From positions 1-19,937 of the forward strand of contig USEK01000012.1 of the NCBI GenBank assembly GCA_900553705.1: DNA of 19,937 bases, read 5' to 3'. The position numbers and the translations under genes were made by a program. Positions 1-8,941 of this stretch are shown here, one piece after another (the first letter of the stretch is position 1; the number at the start of each line of letters is the position of its first letter). The notes under the pieces are model-generated. The model worked only from the letters and a program-made list of their open reading frames with translations, ran no database searches and had not been told where the DNA came from. The DNA is from an uncultured Collinsella sp. Its GTDB lineage: Bacteria; Actinomycetota; Coriobacteriia; Coriobacteriales; Coriobacteriaceae.

Positions 1-3
1 CAT
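1..3 (-). CDS. Possible start codon of a gene running off the left edge
   Basis: Read on the minus strand, the sequence entering the left edge is GGAGG, five bases, then ATG at 3-1. That is a well-spaced Shine-Dalgarno and start, so another gene may follow the small membrane peptide gene in the same direction. Only the start codon lies in the window, so nothing can be said about the product. The GC-rich sequence at 1-60 contrasts with the AT-rich cassette to its right, so this gene may belong to the host backbone rather than to the cassette. Confidence 0.3.
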
Positions 4-18
4 GCGAACCTCCAGTCC

Positions 19-35
19 GGACCGCCCCGCGGTCC
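19..35. other. Short GC-rich hairpin
   Basis: A 7-bp perfect inverted repeat (GGACCGC / GCGGTCC) encloses a CCC loop. It lies between the 35-aa peptide gene and the ATG at the window edge. On the minus strand no T-tract follows, so it is not a typical intrinsic terminator for the peptide cassette. On the plus strand it is followed by AACTTTCT, which could weakly terminate a plus-strand gene, but none is seen. Confidence 0.3.
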
Positions 36-64
36 AACTTTCTGTCCGCACCCCCGTGACACTC

Positions 65-172
65 CTATTTTCTCCGAAGAAAGAGTCGGATAATGAAGAA
101 TAGAATTAAAAAAGGTGCCAGATATAACGCAAGTATAAAGGCTAATCCAACGAGACCTTGCAATAATGGCAT
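65..172 (-). CDS. 35-aa single-span membrane peptide at the end of the RiPP cassette
   Basis: An ATG at 172 opens a 35-codon frame that ends in TAG at 67-65. It is preceded by GGAGGAG five bases upstream, as strong a ribosome binding site as any in the window. The product starts MPLLQGLVG, has a continuous hydrophobic stretch of about 22 residues (roughly 7-30), and ends in the basic tail RLFLRRK. That is the layout of a single transmembrane helix with a cytoplasmic C-terminus by the positive-inside rule. It lies 78 bp after the second precursor gene, on the same strand and in the same AT-rich sequence, so I infer it belongs to the cassette. Possible roles are immunity, export help or signalling; it could also be a membrane-active or toxic peptide. 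I recognise no family. Its reality rests on the ribosome binding site, the clean hydrophobic pattern and the position. Confidence 0.6.
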   Translation of the reverse strand: MPLLQGLVGLAFILALYLAPFLILFFIIRLFLRRK

Positions 173-250
173 AACTCCTCCCAGACACGAGATTTTGGTA
201 TTTGTTCCCATCTTATTCTGAATTGGACCAAATAGTTCCTAGCCACAAAA

Positions 251-430
251 CTACTCGTCAACTGGATCGCACCAATCTGCTGGCAAAACACAGCTTGATT
301 CTTTATCGACATAGCACCAATCCGCAACAGGGCACTCGGCGATGTCGTAAAAATTGCATATATCAACTCCAAGACAACAAGGCTCAACGGGAGGATGTTC
401 ATTTGAACCAACAGGATGGATATGCTTCAT
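251..430 (-). CDS. Cys-rich RiPP precursor peptide, copy 2 (59 aa, seven Cys)
   Basis: An ATG at 430, preceded by GAGGAG, opens a 59-aa frame. The protein starts MKHIHP, has a short Pro/Glu-rich leader (about 1-17), then a Cys-rich core with Cys at 18, 19, 25, 33, 39, 47 and 54. It is clearly paralogous to the 67-aa peptide just upstream: both have MKHIHP, a C-L-(x)-G-x(1-2)-D-I-C-x2-Y-D-x-A block, C-x3-D-(W/Y)-C, and a C-V pair near the end. Four Cys have Asp exactly four positions later (C19-D23, C25-D29, C33-D37, C54-D58), the C-x3-D pattern of ranthipeptide precursors, where a radical SAM enzyme joins Cys sulfur to the Asp side chain. The seven Cys and the maturase neighbour recall the clostridial 'Clo7bot' Cys-rich peptides as I remember them; that link is not tested. 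It lies 30 bp after copy 1, so the two are probably cotranscribed. The mature product and its role are unknown. Confidence 0.85.
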   Translation of the reverse strand: MKHIHPVGSNEHPPVEPCCLGVDICNFYDIAECPVADWCYVDKESSCVLPADWCDPVDE

Positions 431-460
431 AACAGCTCCTCACCTTAATCCAATTAGAGA

Positions 461-664
461 CTACGTTTGATCAATGCCACAGTGATCTACAACGCAGATG
501 CTGCCGCCATCCATGTCATAGTCGCAGTAATCGTATGCACCACAGCCATCTGCTTTATCATAAACAGTACAGATGTCAGTAATGCCCAAGAGGCAGTCAA
601 AAGACATCGGCTTCACGCCTGCCCCGTCGCCACTTCCTGGATTAATCGGATGAATATGCTTCAC
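461..664 (-). CDS. Cys-rich RiPP precursor peptide, copy 1 (67 aa, six Cys)
   Basis: The start is GTG at 664, chosen because AGGGAGG lies five bases upstream and because it makes the N-terminus match copy 2 (M-KHIHP). The frame stays open further upstream to an ATG at 712, but that start has no such site. The 67-aa product has a Gly/Pro-rich leader (about 1-22) and a core with Cys at 24, 32, 41, 47, 57 and 62. Each Cys is followed by Asp: C32-x3-D36, C41-x3-D45, C47-x2-D50, C57-x2-D60, C62-x2-D65, and C24 five residues before D30. This is the signature expected of a substrate for Cys-to-Asp thioether formation by the neighbouring radical SAM enzyme. The gene follows the maturase by 169 bp, a gap long enough for a separate promoter. 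SCIFF peptides also begin MKHI in my memory, but they are shorter with tighter Cys spacing, so I do not assign it there. Confidence 0.85.
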   Translation of the reverse strand: MKHIHPINPGSGDGAGVKPMSFDCLLGITDICTVYDKADGCGAYDYCDYDMDGGSICVVDHCGIDQT

Positions 665-833
665 GACTACCTCCCTTTGAGTGCAGAAAAACCTCAATAT
701 TGTGTATAACAAACCAAGATGTCTAGTTCACCATATTTCTAGAATGGTTTCGGCGAACGTAGCAATAAGCTTCGCAGACGGTAATCAGAAGAACGAACAC
801 CTCCACAATGGTGACAGCAATGCGCTGAACCGC

Positions 834-2192
834 TTATTCCGATACAGTAGCTTCTCGTTGATTTTTCTCCTGCGAAGATGAGTGGCGGGAAATAAGGTCA
901 AAAGCCATCTCGTAGCACATTTTTCTATATTCACATGATGCAGGGTGTAGACTCTTGGGCAAGTAGCCGTGCTCGTCTGCAGCCTCCCAGCTACAGCCCC
1001 CACCACAGAAAGACCGAGCCCAACAGTCCGTACAGTCAATTCTTTTTTCGACACCCTGACTCCAGTTTTCAATATACCTAGTTTCGTCAATTCCGGTGAA
1101 GATGTTGCCCATTTTGAATCGCATCATCCCGACAAACCTGTGACAGGGGTATACGTCCCCTTCGGGAGTCACGGAAATAAAACGCCTGCCAGCCCCGCAT
1201 CCGACAAAGGCGATCCTGTTGCTCATAATCAAATCAACTGCAGTTTTCAATGTTCTAAACAAGGGCTTTTCCCCTTGATCAATCTGTTTGAGATATTGAT
1301 CCGCCAAATCTATTAGGCCCGCCCTGATTTTGTTTAATGAGTGTTCGTCGAGTTTGATATTCTCATCGAATGAGCTCACGGGCGAGAAGTAAATCCTTCT
1401 GAAGCCCATCTCTTTAAACTGAAGATAGTCTTCAACAAGGTTACAGTTATTATTTGTTAAGGTCGCTCTTGCGCCGAAGGGGAACGACTCGGAAAAACGA
1501 CGAACGTTTTTGTCGATATCGGAGAAAGAGCCGCCTCCCGTCTTGTACGGGCGCGATGCATCGTGCTTGCATCCTGTACCATCGAGACTAATCAGAACAG
1601 AAAACCCGTGCTCCTTGAAAGAATTCACAGCAGTGTCATTCAAAAGCGTTCCGTTGGTCGTAATAGAATAGGTAAAGTTTCTATTGGGGTATATTCTTTT
1701 TGAATAGTCGACCGTTTTCCATATCAGCGGCTCGTTAATCATGGGTTCCCCACCAAAAAAGACGATCGCAAGCGTTTCGTTTTCCGATGAACTTGCGACG
1801 AGGTAGTCGACCGCCTTGAAGGCTATCTCGTCTGTCATCAGCAGAGGAGACGTTCCATAATCTCCTTTACCGGCAAAACAGTAACTACAACCAAGGTTGC
1901 ATGCATGTGAAACGTGGAGTTCGATGGATCTAAGTTTTCGAGGCGTGTCTTTTGTTAAGAAAGTCCGCTCAGACAATCGTTGATACTCATCAATGTCGTC
2001 TTCAAGTTCTGCTATGGTCGTTTGGTCGTAGCCTTTCGCAGCAAGTGACTTTGTTAGCAACTTCGAGTTGACCGTTCTTCCCGATGCTTCAAATATGCGA
2101 AGCGCATCTTCTGATGCTTGGTCAACCTGAAAGCAATTGCGAGTGACCTCATCGAAGCAGTAACGACGATCACTTACTGAGAAAAAATGCAT
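834..2192 (-). CDS. Radical SAM/SPASM peptide maturase (RiPP thioether-forming type)
   Basis: A 452-aa enzyme expected to use S-adenosylmethionine and iron-sulfur clusters to crosslink the Cys-rich peptides encoded just downstream. Residues 1-85 look like the leader-peptide-binding region usual in peptide maturases. The radical SAM motif C98-x3-C102-x2-C105 sits in CNLGCSYCF, and GGEP is at 147-150. The C-terminal SPASM/twitch region has C332, twelve residues, G345, x4, C350; then C387-x2-C390-x5-C396-x3-C400; then C420 and C426. This is enough ligands for two auxiliary [4Fe-4S] clusters, as in SCIFF, Clo7bot (CcpM-like) and ranthipeptide maturases. I chose the ATG at 2192 because GAGG lies six bases upstream; a GTG at 2222 would add ten residues with a poor site. 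Gene order is unusual: the enzyme precedes its substrates. Codon use is AT-rich compared with the genes from 3634 on, consistent with horizontal transfer. Confidence 0.93.
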   Translation of the reverse strand: MHFFSVSDRRYCFDEVTRNCFQVDQASEDALRIFEASGRTVNSKLLTKSLAAKGYDQTTIAELEDDIDEYQRLSERTFLTKDTPRKLRSIELHVSHACNLGCSYCFAGKGDYGTSPLLMTDEIAFKAVDYLVASSSENETLAIVFFGGEPMINEPLIWKTVDYSKRIYPNRNFTYSITTNGTLLNDTAVNSFKEHGFSVLISLDGTGCKHDASRPYKTGGGSFSDIDKNVRRFSESFPFGARATLTNNNCNLVEDYLQFKEMGFRRIYFSPVSSFDENIKLDEHSLNKIRAGLIDLADQYLKQIDQGEKPLFRTLKTAVDLIMSNRIAFVGCGAGRRFISVTPEGDVYPCHRFVGMMRFKMGNIFTGIDETRYIENWSQGVEKRIDCTDCWARSFCGGGCSWEAADEHGYLPKSLHPASCEYRKMCYEMAFDLISRHSSSQEKNQREATVSE

Positions 2193-2708
2193 ACGTTCCT
2201 CAATTTCATGCTGGACTGGCACTAACCTTGTTTATTGTTGCGCAGCTATAAAAAACCACCAGCGGGGATTCGGTGTGCGGCCCAATCGGACTCCCAAAAG
2301 GTTCTATTTGAGACTGGCAAGCTTTGTGTTGTTGGCACTTCGACAGCGCTCTTTATTCCAACATGGAGCCTCGCAGTTTGAGTCGACTTGCCTCTGGAAG
2401 GTCCGATCTTAACTTGATTTAGGATGAAAACAGATTACAGGCGCGCTCCTCTGGAAAGAAAGGAAACCAATCGCCGCCTTTCACCAGGAAAGTTTTTATA
2501 GCCCACCTCGAGCAAAATGAAAGATGCGAGAGCGATTGGGGAACAACGCGAATCTCCCCTTTTGGGTGGGAGCGAGCCTTCAGCCACCGGCGAACGACTC
2601 GCCCTGGTCAGAATCTGGAAGTGGTGCCGGGCCGCTTGGGCCTCCCCGGTGACTTCGTGGGGCTTACCTGCCTGACGTCGAGGAGTACATCCGCAAGATT
2701 CGTTCCCT
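2193..2708. other. Gene-poor right flank of the RiPP cassette, with inverted CGATTGGG motifs
   Basis: These 516 bases hold no gene I can defend. The promoter of the maturase should be near 2200-2440 on the minus strand, but no clear -35/-10 pair stands out. An imperfect inverted pair is visible: CGATTGGG followed by CGAATC and CCC reads on the minus strand at 2289-2264 and on the plus strand at 2532-2559; a shorter GGCGATTGG reads on the minus strand at 2475-2467. Base composition shifts from AT-rich to GC-rich near 2430-2560. From about 2600 to 2705 there are coding-like scraps in two frames (GDFVGLTC, then DVEEYIRKIR one frame back), which may be the broken 5' part of the FHA gene. Open frames on the minus strand at 2435-2725 look like chance. 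Confidence 0.4.
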
Positions 2709-3182
2709 ATGCCGTTTGCTCTCACGCCCGCCTTAGTTCCAAGTCGGGCGAGCCGCCGCGCTCATGCGACCCGTGGCGGCGACACGTCGACGCCGCGCTC
2801 GCTGAGCACATCTTCGGTCGCGGGCGAGCACGGGGTCGCGCCGGCGCATCCGCTGGGACTGCTGTACGTGCAAAACGGCTACGTGGTGAGCGTCCCGCGC
2901 TGGATTCAGCCGAGTGAGGAAGGCGTTGAGATCGGCGCGCTGGCAACGGGGGAGGGCGGCATCACCGACGACGTCTCGGCCCGCCATGCCCATATCTGGT
3001 GCGACGAGTCTGGCGCATGGTTTGTCGAGGACCTGTCGTCCACTAACGGCACCGTGGTGGTAAACGGGGCCACGAGTGTGTGTATTCAAGTAGAGCCCGG
3101 CCGCTCCGCCCAGCTCAACCCCGGCGACGAGCTCAAACTCGGCGAATCCACCACCTACGCCATCCTGCTCGGCGCCCTCTAG
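2709..3182 (+). CDS. FHA-domain protein, 5' end uncertain (possible remnant)
   Basis: The last ~110 residues form a forkhead-associated domain, a phosphothreonine-binding module. Strands LLYVQNGYVVSV and VEIGALATG are followed by VSARHAHIW (the Ser and His of the consensus) and SSTNGTVVVNG (the Asn of the STNGT loop), ending near GDELKLGESTTYAIL. The usual GR at the first loop is IGAL here, so binding may be altered. The ATG at 2709 has no ribosome binding site, and the first ~45 residues are low-complexity Ser/Arg/Ala. Upstream, in two other frames one step apart, lie the plausible protein scraps GDFVGLTC and DVEEYIRKIRSL; together these suggest a longer protein broken by two frameshifts, or a gene truncated when the RiPP cassette arrived. 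It could instead be an intact linker-plus-FHA protein starting at a codon I have not identified. Confidence 0.6.
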   Translation: MPFALTPALVPSRASRRAHATRGGDTSTPRSLSTSSVAGEHGVAPAHPLGLLYVQNGYVVSVPRWIQPSEEGVEIGALATGEGGITDDVSARHAHIWCDESGAWFVEDLSSTNGTVVVNGATSVCIQVEPGRSAQLNPGDELKLGESTTYAILLGAL

Positions 3183-3234
3183 CCGGCAGTTAGGGACGTT
3201 CCTTTCCTGCCGGTACTTGGGGACACTCCTTGGC
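3183..3234. repeat. REP-like repeat unit after the FHA gene
   Basis: Immediately after the FHA stop, CCGGCAG (3183-3189) pairs with CTGCCGG (3207-3213). The 21 bases at 3193-3213 recur exactly at 8907-8927, after carbamate kinase. A second partial unit follows at about 3216-3234 (TTGGGGACACTCCTTGG), so the GGGAC-x2-TCCTT core occurs twice here. Placement next to stop codons at both loci fits interspersed intergenic repeats of the REP type. No transposase is present in the window. Confidence 0.65.
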
Positions 3235-3633
3235 GCGTCAGAGCCAGTCGTCCGGGGATGGAGGGACCATTCTGGCCTTTGGCGGTCACCCGAGGTAAAC
3301 CTTTACCGCCCGCCTATATTTGTCGAAATTACACTTAACGGCGGGGTACAATAAACCCGCATGCGGATTTCCGTTGCGGGCGCTTCCCATCGCCGGGGCG
3401 TGCCCGGGAGCATCCGGCATGCGGCCTTTGCGGCGCTCGGTCATGTGCAAGACGGGCGGTCGGGTCTGTGGGGCGCATCAGCTGCCCCTCGCCTCGGCAT
3501 GTCTTCTCTCCACGCCACGTACCTGCTGCTGAGCCTGCCTGCCAGATGATTGGAAGCAACAGCGTAAATCCCATCACGCCAACATCCCGGCGATCGCCGG
3601 GGCCTGTATACCTATATGAGAGGAGAGGGGTAT
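3235..3633 (+). promoter_or_regulatory. Upstream region of nifJ: -10-like box, hairpins, palindrome
   Basis: A 0.4-kb region with no gene. It contains GGGGTACAAT at 3343-3352, a -10-like box of the type repeated before other genes here. A TTGTCG lies 21 bases before the box, too far for a standard -35. Just after it, CCCGCA (3356-3361) can pair with TGCGGG (3375-3380). A perfect 16-bp palindrome, CCCGGCGATCGCCGGG, occupies 3586-3601, ending 32 bases before the nifJ start codon. Small frames at 3320-3577 have no ribosome binding sites and no recognisable content. If the -10 box is real, nifJ mRNA has a leader of about 270 bases. Confidence 0.4.
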
Positions 3634-7173
<3,540 letters not shown>

Positions 7174-7183
7174 GTCTCCCACC

Positions 7184-7308
7184 GCAGGATCTGAGGGCTG
7201 ACCTTCGCGGACGTCCTCGGACATGAAAGAACCCCCGCTGCGCACTACGTGCGGCGGGGGTTCTTTCGTCCTGCGGAGTGTCCGCGAAGGTTAGCCCTCA
7301 GATCCTGC
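7184..7308. repeat. Long nested inverted repeat after nifJ
   Basis: The 29-bp arms at 7184-7212 and 7280-7308 are complementary with one G/A difference (a G·U pair in RNA). They enclose a second, perfect 14-bp stem (see the terminator at 7225-7267). The outer arms are much longer than a terminator needs. The same architecture, long outer arms around an inner stem, recurs at 16618-16684 with unrelated sequence. Confidence 0.8.
7225..7267. terminator. Bidirectional intrinsic terminator of nifJ
   Basis: GAAAGAACCCCCGC (7225-7238) pairs perfectly with GCGGGGGTTCTTTC (7254-7267) around a loop that itself contains GCAC/GTGC. The plus-strand transcript ends the stem with TTCTTTC, and the minus-strand transcript is equally T-rich, so it can work in both directions. 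It lies 51 bases after the nifJ stop. Confidence 0.8.
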
Positions 7309-7827
7309 TACGACTACGTCCTTGGATTGTGTGGGCGGATGAAGGACGTAGTTGGCCGGGTATTCCGTCCCTTTCGCTGTTTCGCGGCTTTGCCGCGAAA
7401 CCTCGCGCCACTTTGGGGATGGATGGGGGCGTGGTTGTTGCCGCCTTTTCGGAGCGCTTCTTTATTCCTTTTGCTGGATGAAAAGCCCCTTGTTTTTGCA
7501 GGGGTGCATACTCGACTTATAAGTGCATAGAATCTCGTATAGCGCGAGTAAGATATTGCGCTGTCCGTTTTGTGTTTAGCAGAGATGTAGTTTGCATAAT
7601 CCGACATAATCCTCGCTTCATTTAAATAAAGTCGCACGTAAATTACGTAGATATGTCTGAGCTGGAGTTCTGTACGCTGAGCGGACAAAAACGACCGTTC
7701 ACCGTTCCGCTATTTTCAAAATGAATAAAATGAGCGATAAAGAGAATATAAACCTTAATAAACTCGCGTATCGCACGGACGCGGGTTATTAATGGGTTGT
7801 AGGCCTTTTACAGAAAGGATTCCAGCA
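7309..7827 (+). promoter_or_regulatory. Long upstream region of carbamate kinase with operator-like repeats
   Basis: No gene is evident. The left part is GC-rich and structured: ACTACGTCCTT (7313-7323) against AAGGACGTAGT (7342-7352), and a perfect 10-bp hairpin with a TTT loop (GTTTCGCGGC / GCCGCGAAAC, 7379-7401). From about 7490 to 7790 it becomes AT-rich. There, CATAATCC occurs twice exactly ten bases apart (7595-7602, 7605-7612), one helical turn, and ACGTAA-A-TTACGT (7636-7648) is a perfect 13-bp palindrome. A stretch near 7720-7740 (AATGAATAAAATGA) loosely resembles an arginine-repressor half site; that is a weak match. The promoter of arcC should lie here, but no single -35/-10 pair is convincing. 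Confidence 0.45.
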
Positions 7828-8790
7828 ATGTCTAAGCCTCTTGGCAAGCCCGATCGTATTGTCGTCGCCCTTGGCGGCAACGCCCTCGGCAACAACCCCG
7901 TCGAGCAGATCGAGGCCGTGAGCAACACCGCCCACGCTCTCCTCGGTCTCATCGAGCAGGGCAATGAGATCATCATCACCCACGGCAACGGCCCGCAGGT
8001 CGGCATGATCCAGAACGCCTTCGCCGCTGCCCACGATGCCATCGGTACCCCCGAGATGCCGCTGCCCGAGTGCGGCGCCATGTCCCAGGGCTACATTGGT
8101 TATCACCTGCAGCAGGGCATCGGCCGCGAGATGCACAAGCGCTATAAGCGTTGGCACGCCGCCACCGTCGTCACCCAGATCGAGTGCGATCCCGACGATC
8201 CCGCGTTCAAGAACCCGACCAAGCCGATCGGCCCCTTCTACACCGAGGAGCAGGCCAAGGAGTTCATGGCCGAGGATCCCTCCAAGGTCTTCGTCGAGGA
8301 TTCCGGCCGCGGCTGGCGTCGCGTTGTCGCCTCCCCCGATCCCAAGAAGATCGTCGAGGCTGACTCCATCCTTAACCTGCTCGACAACGAGTTCATCGTC
8401 ATCGCCTGCGGTGGCGGCGGCATCCCCGTCGTCCGCGACTACGAGAACAAGGGCTGCTACAAGGGCGTTCCCGCCGTCATCGACAAGGACCTGGGCGGCG
8501 AGCTGCTGGCCGAGGACTGCGACGCCGACGTTCTGTTCCTGCTGACCGCCGTTGAGCATGTCGCCATCAACTTTGGCAAGCCCAACCAGGAGGAGCTCGA
8601 GGACCTCACCGCCGACGAGGCCGAGCGCCTGGCCGACGAGGGCCAGTTCGGCAAGGGTTCCATGGAGCCCAAGGTCCGCGCTGCCATCAAGTTCGCCCGT
8701 TCCCGCAAGGGCCGCACCTGCATCATCGGCGCTCTGGACAAGGCCGCCGAGACCATGGCTGGCCTCTCCGGTACCCGCATCCACGAGTAG
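7828..8790 (+). CDS. arcC: Carbamate kinase
   Basis: This 320-aa cytoplasmic kinase transfers phosphate from carbamoyl phosphate to ADP, giving ATP, CO2 and ammonia; it is the energy-yielding last step of arginine, citrulline, agmatine or purine-derived carbamoyl compound breakdown. The family signatures are intact: VVALGGNALGNNP near the N-terminus, THGNGPQVG, GYIGYHLQQGIG, the CGGGGIPVV loop, the VIDKDLGGELLA segment and a C-terminal FARSRKGRTCIIG. Length fits the family (about 310-320 aa). The start is the ATG at 7828 with GAAAGGA about ten bases upstream; an in-frame ATG at 7792 lacks a site. No arginine deiminase (arcA) or carbamoyltransferase (arcB) is in the window, so the source of carbamoyl phosphate is not shown; the permease and amidohydrolase genes further right may be functionally related, but this is inference. 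Confidence 0.96.
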   Translation: MSKPLGKPDRIVVALGGNALGNNPVEQIEAVSNTAHALLGLIEQGNEIIITHGNGPQVGMIQNAFAAAHDAIGTPEMPLPECGAMSQGYIGYHLQQGIGREMHKRYKRWHAATVVTQIECDPDDPAFKNPTKPIGPFYTEEQAKEFMAEDPSKVFVEDSGRGWRRVVASPDPKKIVEADSILNLLDNEFIVIACGGGGIPVVRDYENKGCYKGVPAVIDKDLGGELLAEDCDADVLFLLTAVEHVAINFGKPNQEELEDLTADEAERLADEGQFGKGSMEPKVRAAIKFARSRKGRTCIIGALDKAAETMAGLSGTRIHE

Positions 8791-8812
8791 TCTCTACTCT
8801 GTTGCCTCTCTC

Positions 8813-8836
8813 GTGGGCGCCAGGCAAAGCGCCCAC
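8813..8836. other. 8-bp hairpin after arcC
   Basis: GTGGGCGC (8813-8820) pairs with GCGCCCAC (8829-8836) 22 bases after the arcC stop. No T-tract follows on the plus strand. It may protect the mRNA 3' end or act with the terminator just downstream. Confidence 0.45.
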
Positions 8837-8856
8837 AAACTAGCCTCTCTTCATGA

Positions 8857-8889
8857 GCCCCGCAGTCCGCTCCGACTGCGGGGCTTTTG
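8857..8889 (+). terminator. Intrinsic terminator of arcC
   Basis: GCCCCGCAGTC (8857-8867) pairs perfectly with GACTGCGGGGC (8874-8884) around a 6-base loop, followed by TTTTGT. It is a canonical rho-independent terminator about 70 bases after the arcC stop. Confidence 0.88.
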
Positions 8890-8901
8890 TCTCAACCCGG
8901 C

Positions 8902-8930
8902 ACTTGGGGACGTTCCTTTCCTGCCGGCAG
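8902..8930. repeat. Second copy of the 21-bp interspersed repeat
   Basis: Bases 8907-8927 are identical to 3193-3213, in the same orientation, and are followed by CAG, so that CTGCCGGCAG is self-complementary. It lies 17 bases after the arcC terminator and 15 bases before the larger inverted-repeat element. See the unit at 3183. Confidence 0.65.
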
Positions 8931-8941
8931 CCTAGGGCTGG

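Noticed and set aside
19..35. Terminator of the RiPP cassette
   Set aside because: The hairpin is not followed by a T-tract on the minus strand, and a possible start codon lies just beyond it.
142..411. 89-codon minus-strand frame overlapping the 59-aa precursor and 35-aa peptide
   Set aside because: The two other frames here have good ribosome binding sites, and one is clearly paralogous to the neighbouring precursor. This frame has neither.
251..664. Assignment of the precursors to the SCIFF (six Cys in forty-five) family
   Set aside because: The MKHI start is similar, but lengths (59 and 67 aa), Cys spacing and the paired Asp residues differ from SCIFF peptides as I know them.
2223..2350. 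A 30-codon minus-strand frame upstream of the maturase as a third precursor
   Set aside because: It has no Cys, no MKHIHP start and no ribosome binding site.
2435..2725. 96-codon minus-strand frame in the gap between the maturase and FHA genes
   Set aside because: No ribosome binding site, no domain, and it spans the composition shift. It looks like chance.
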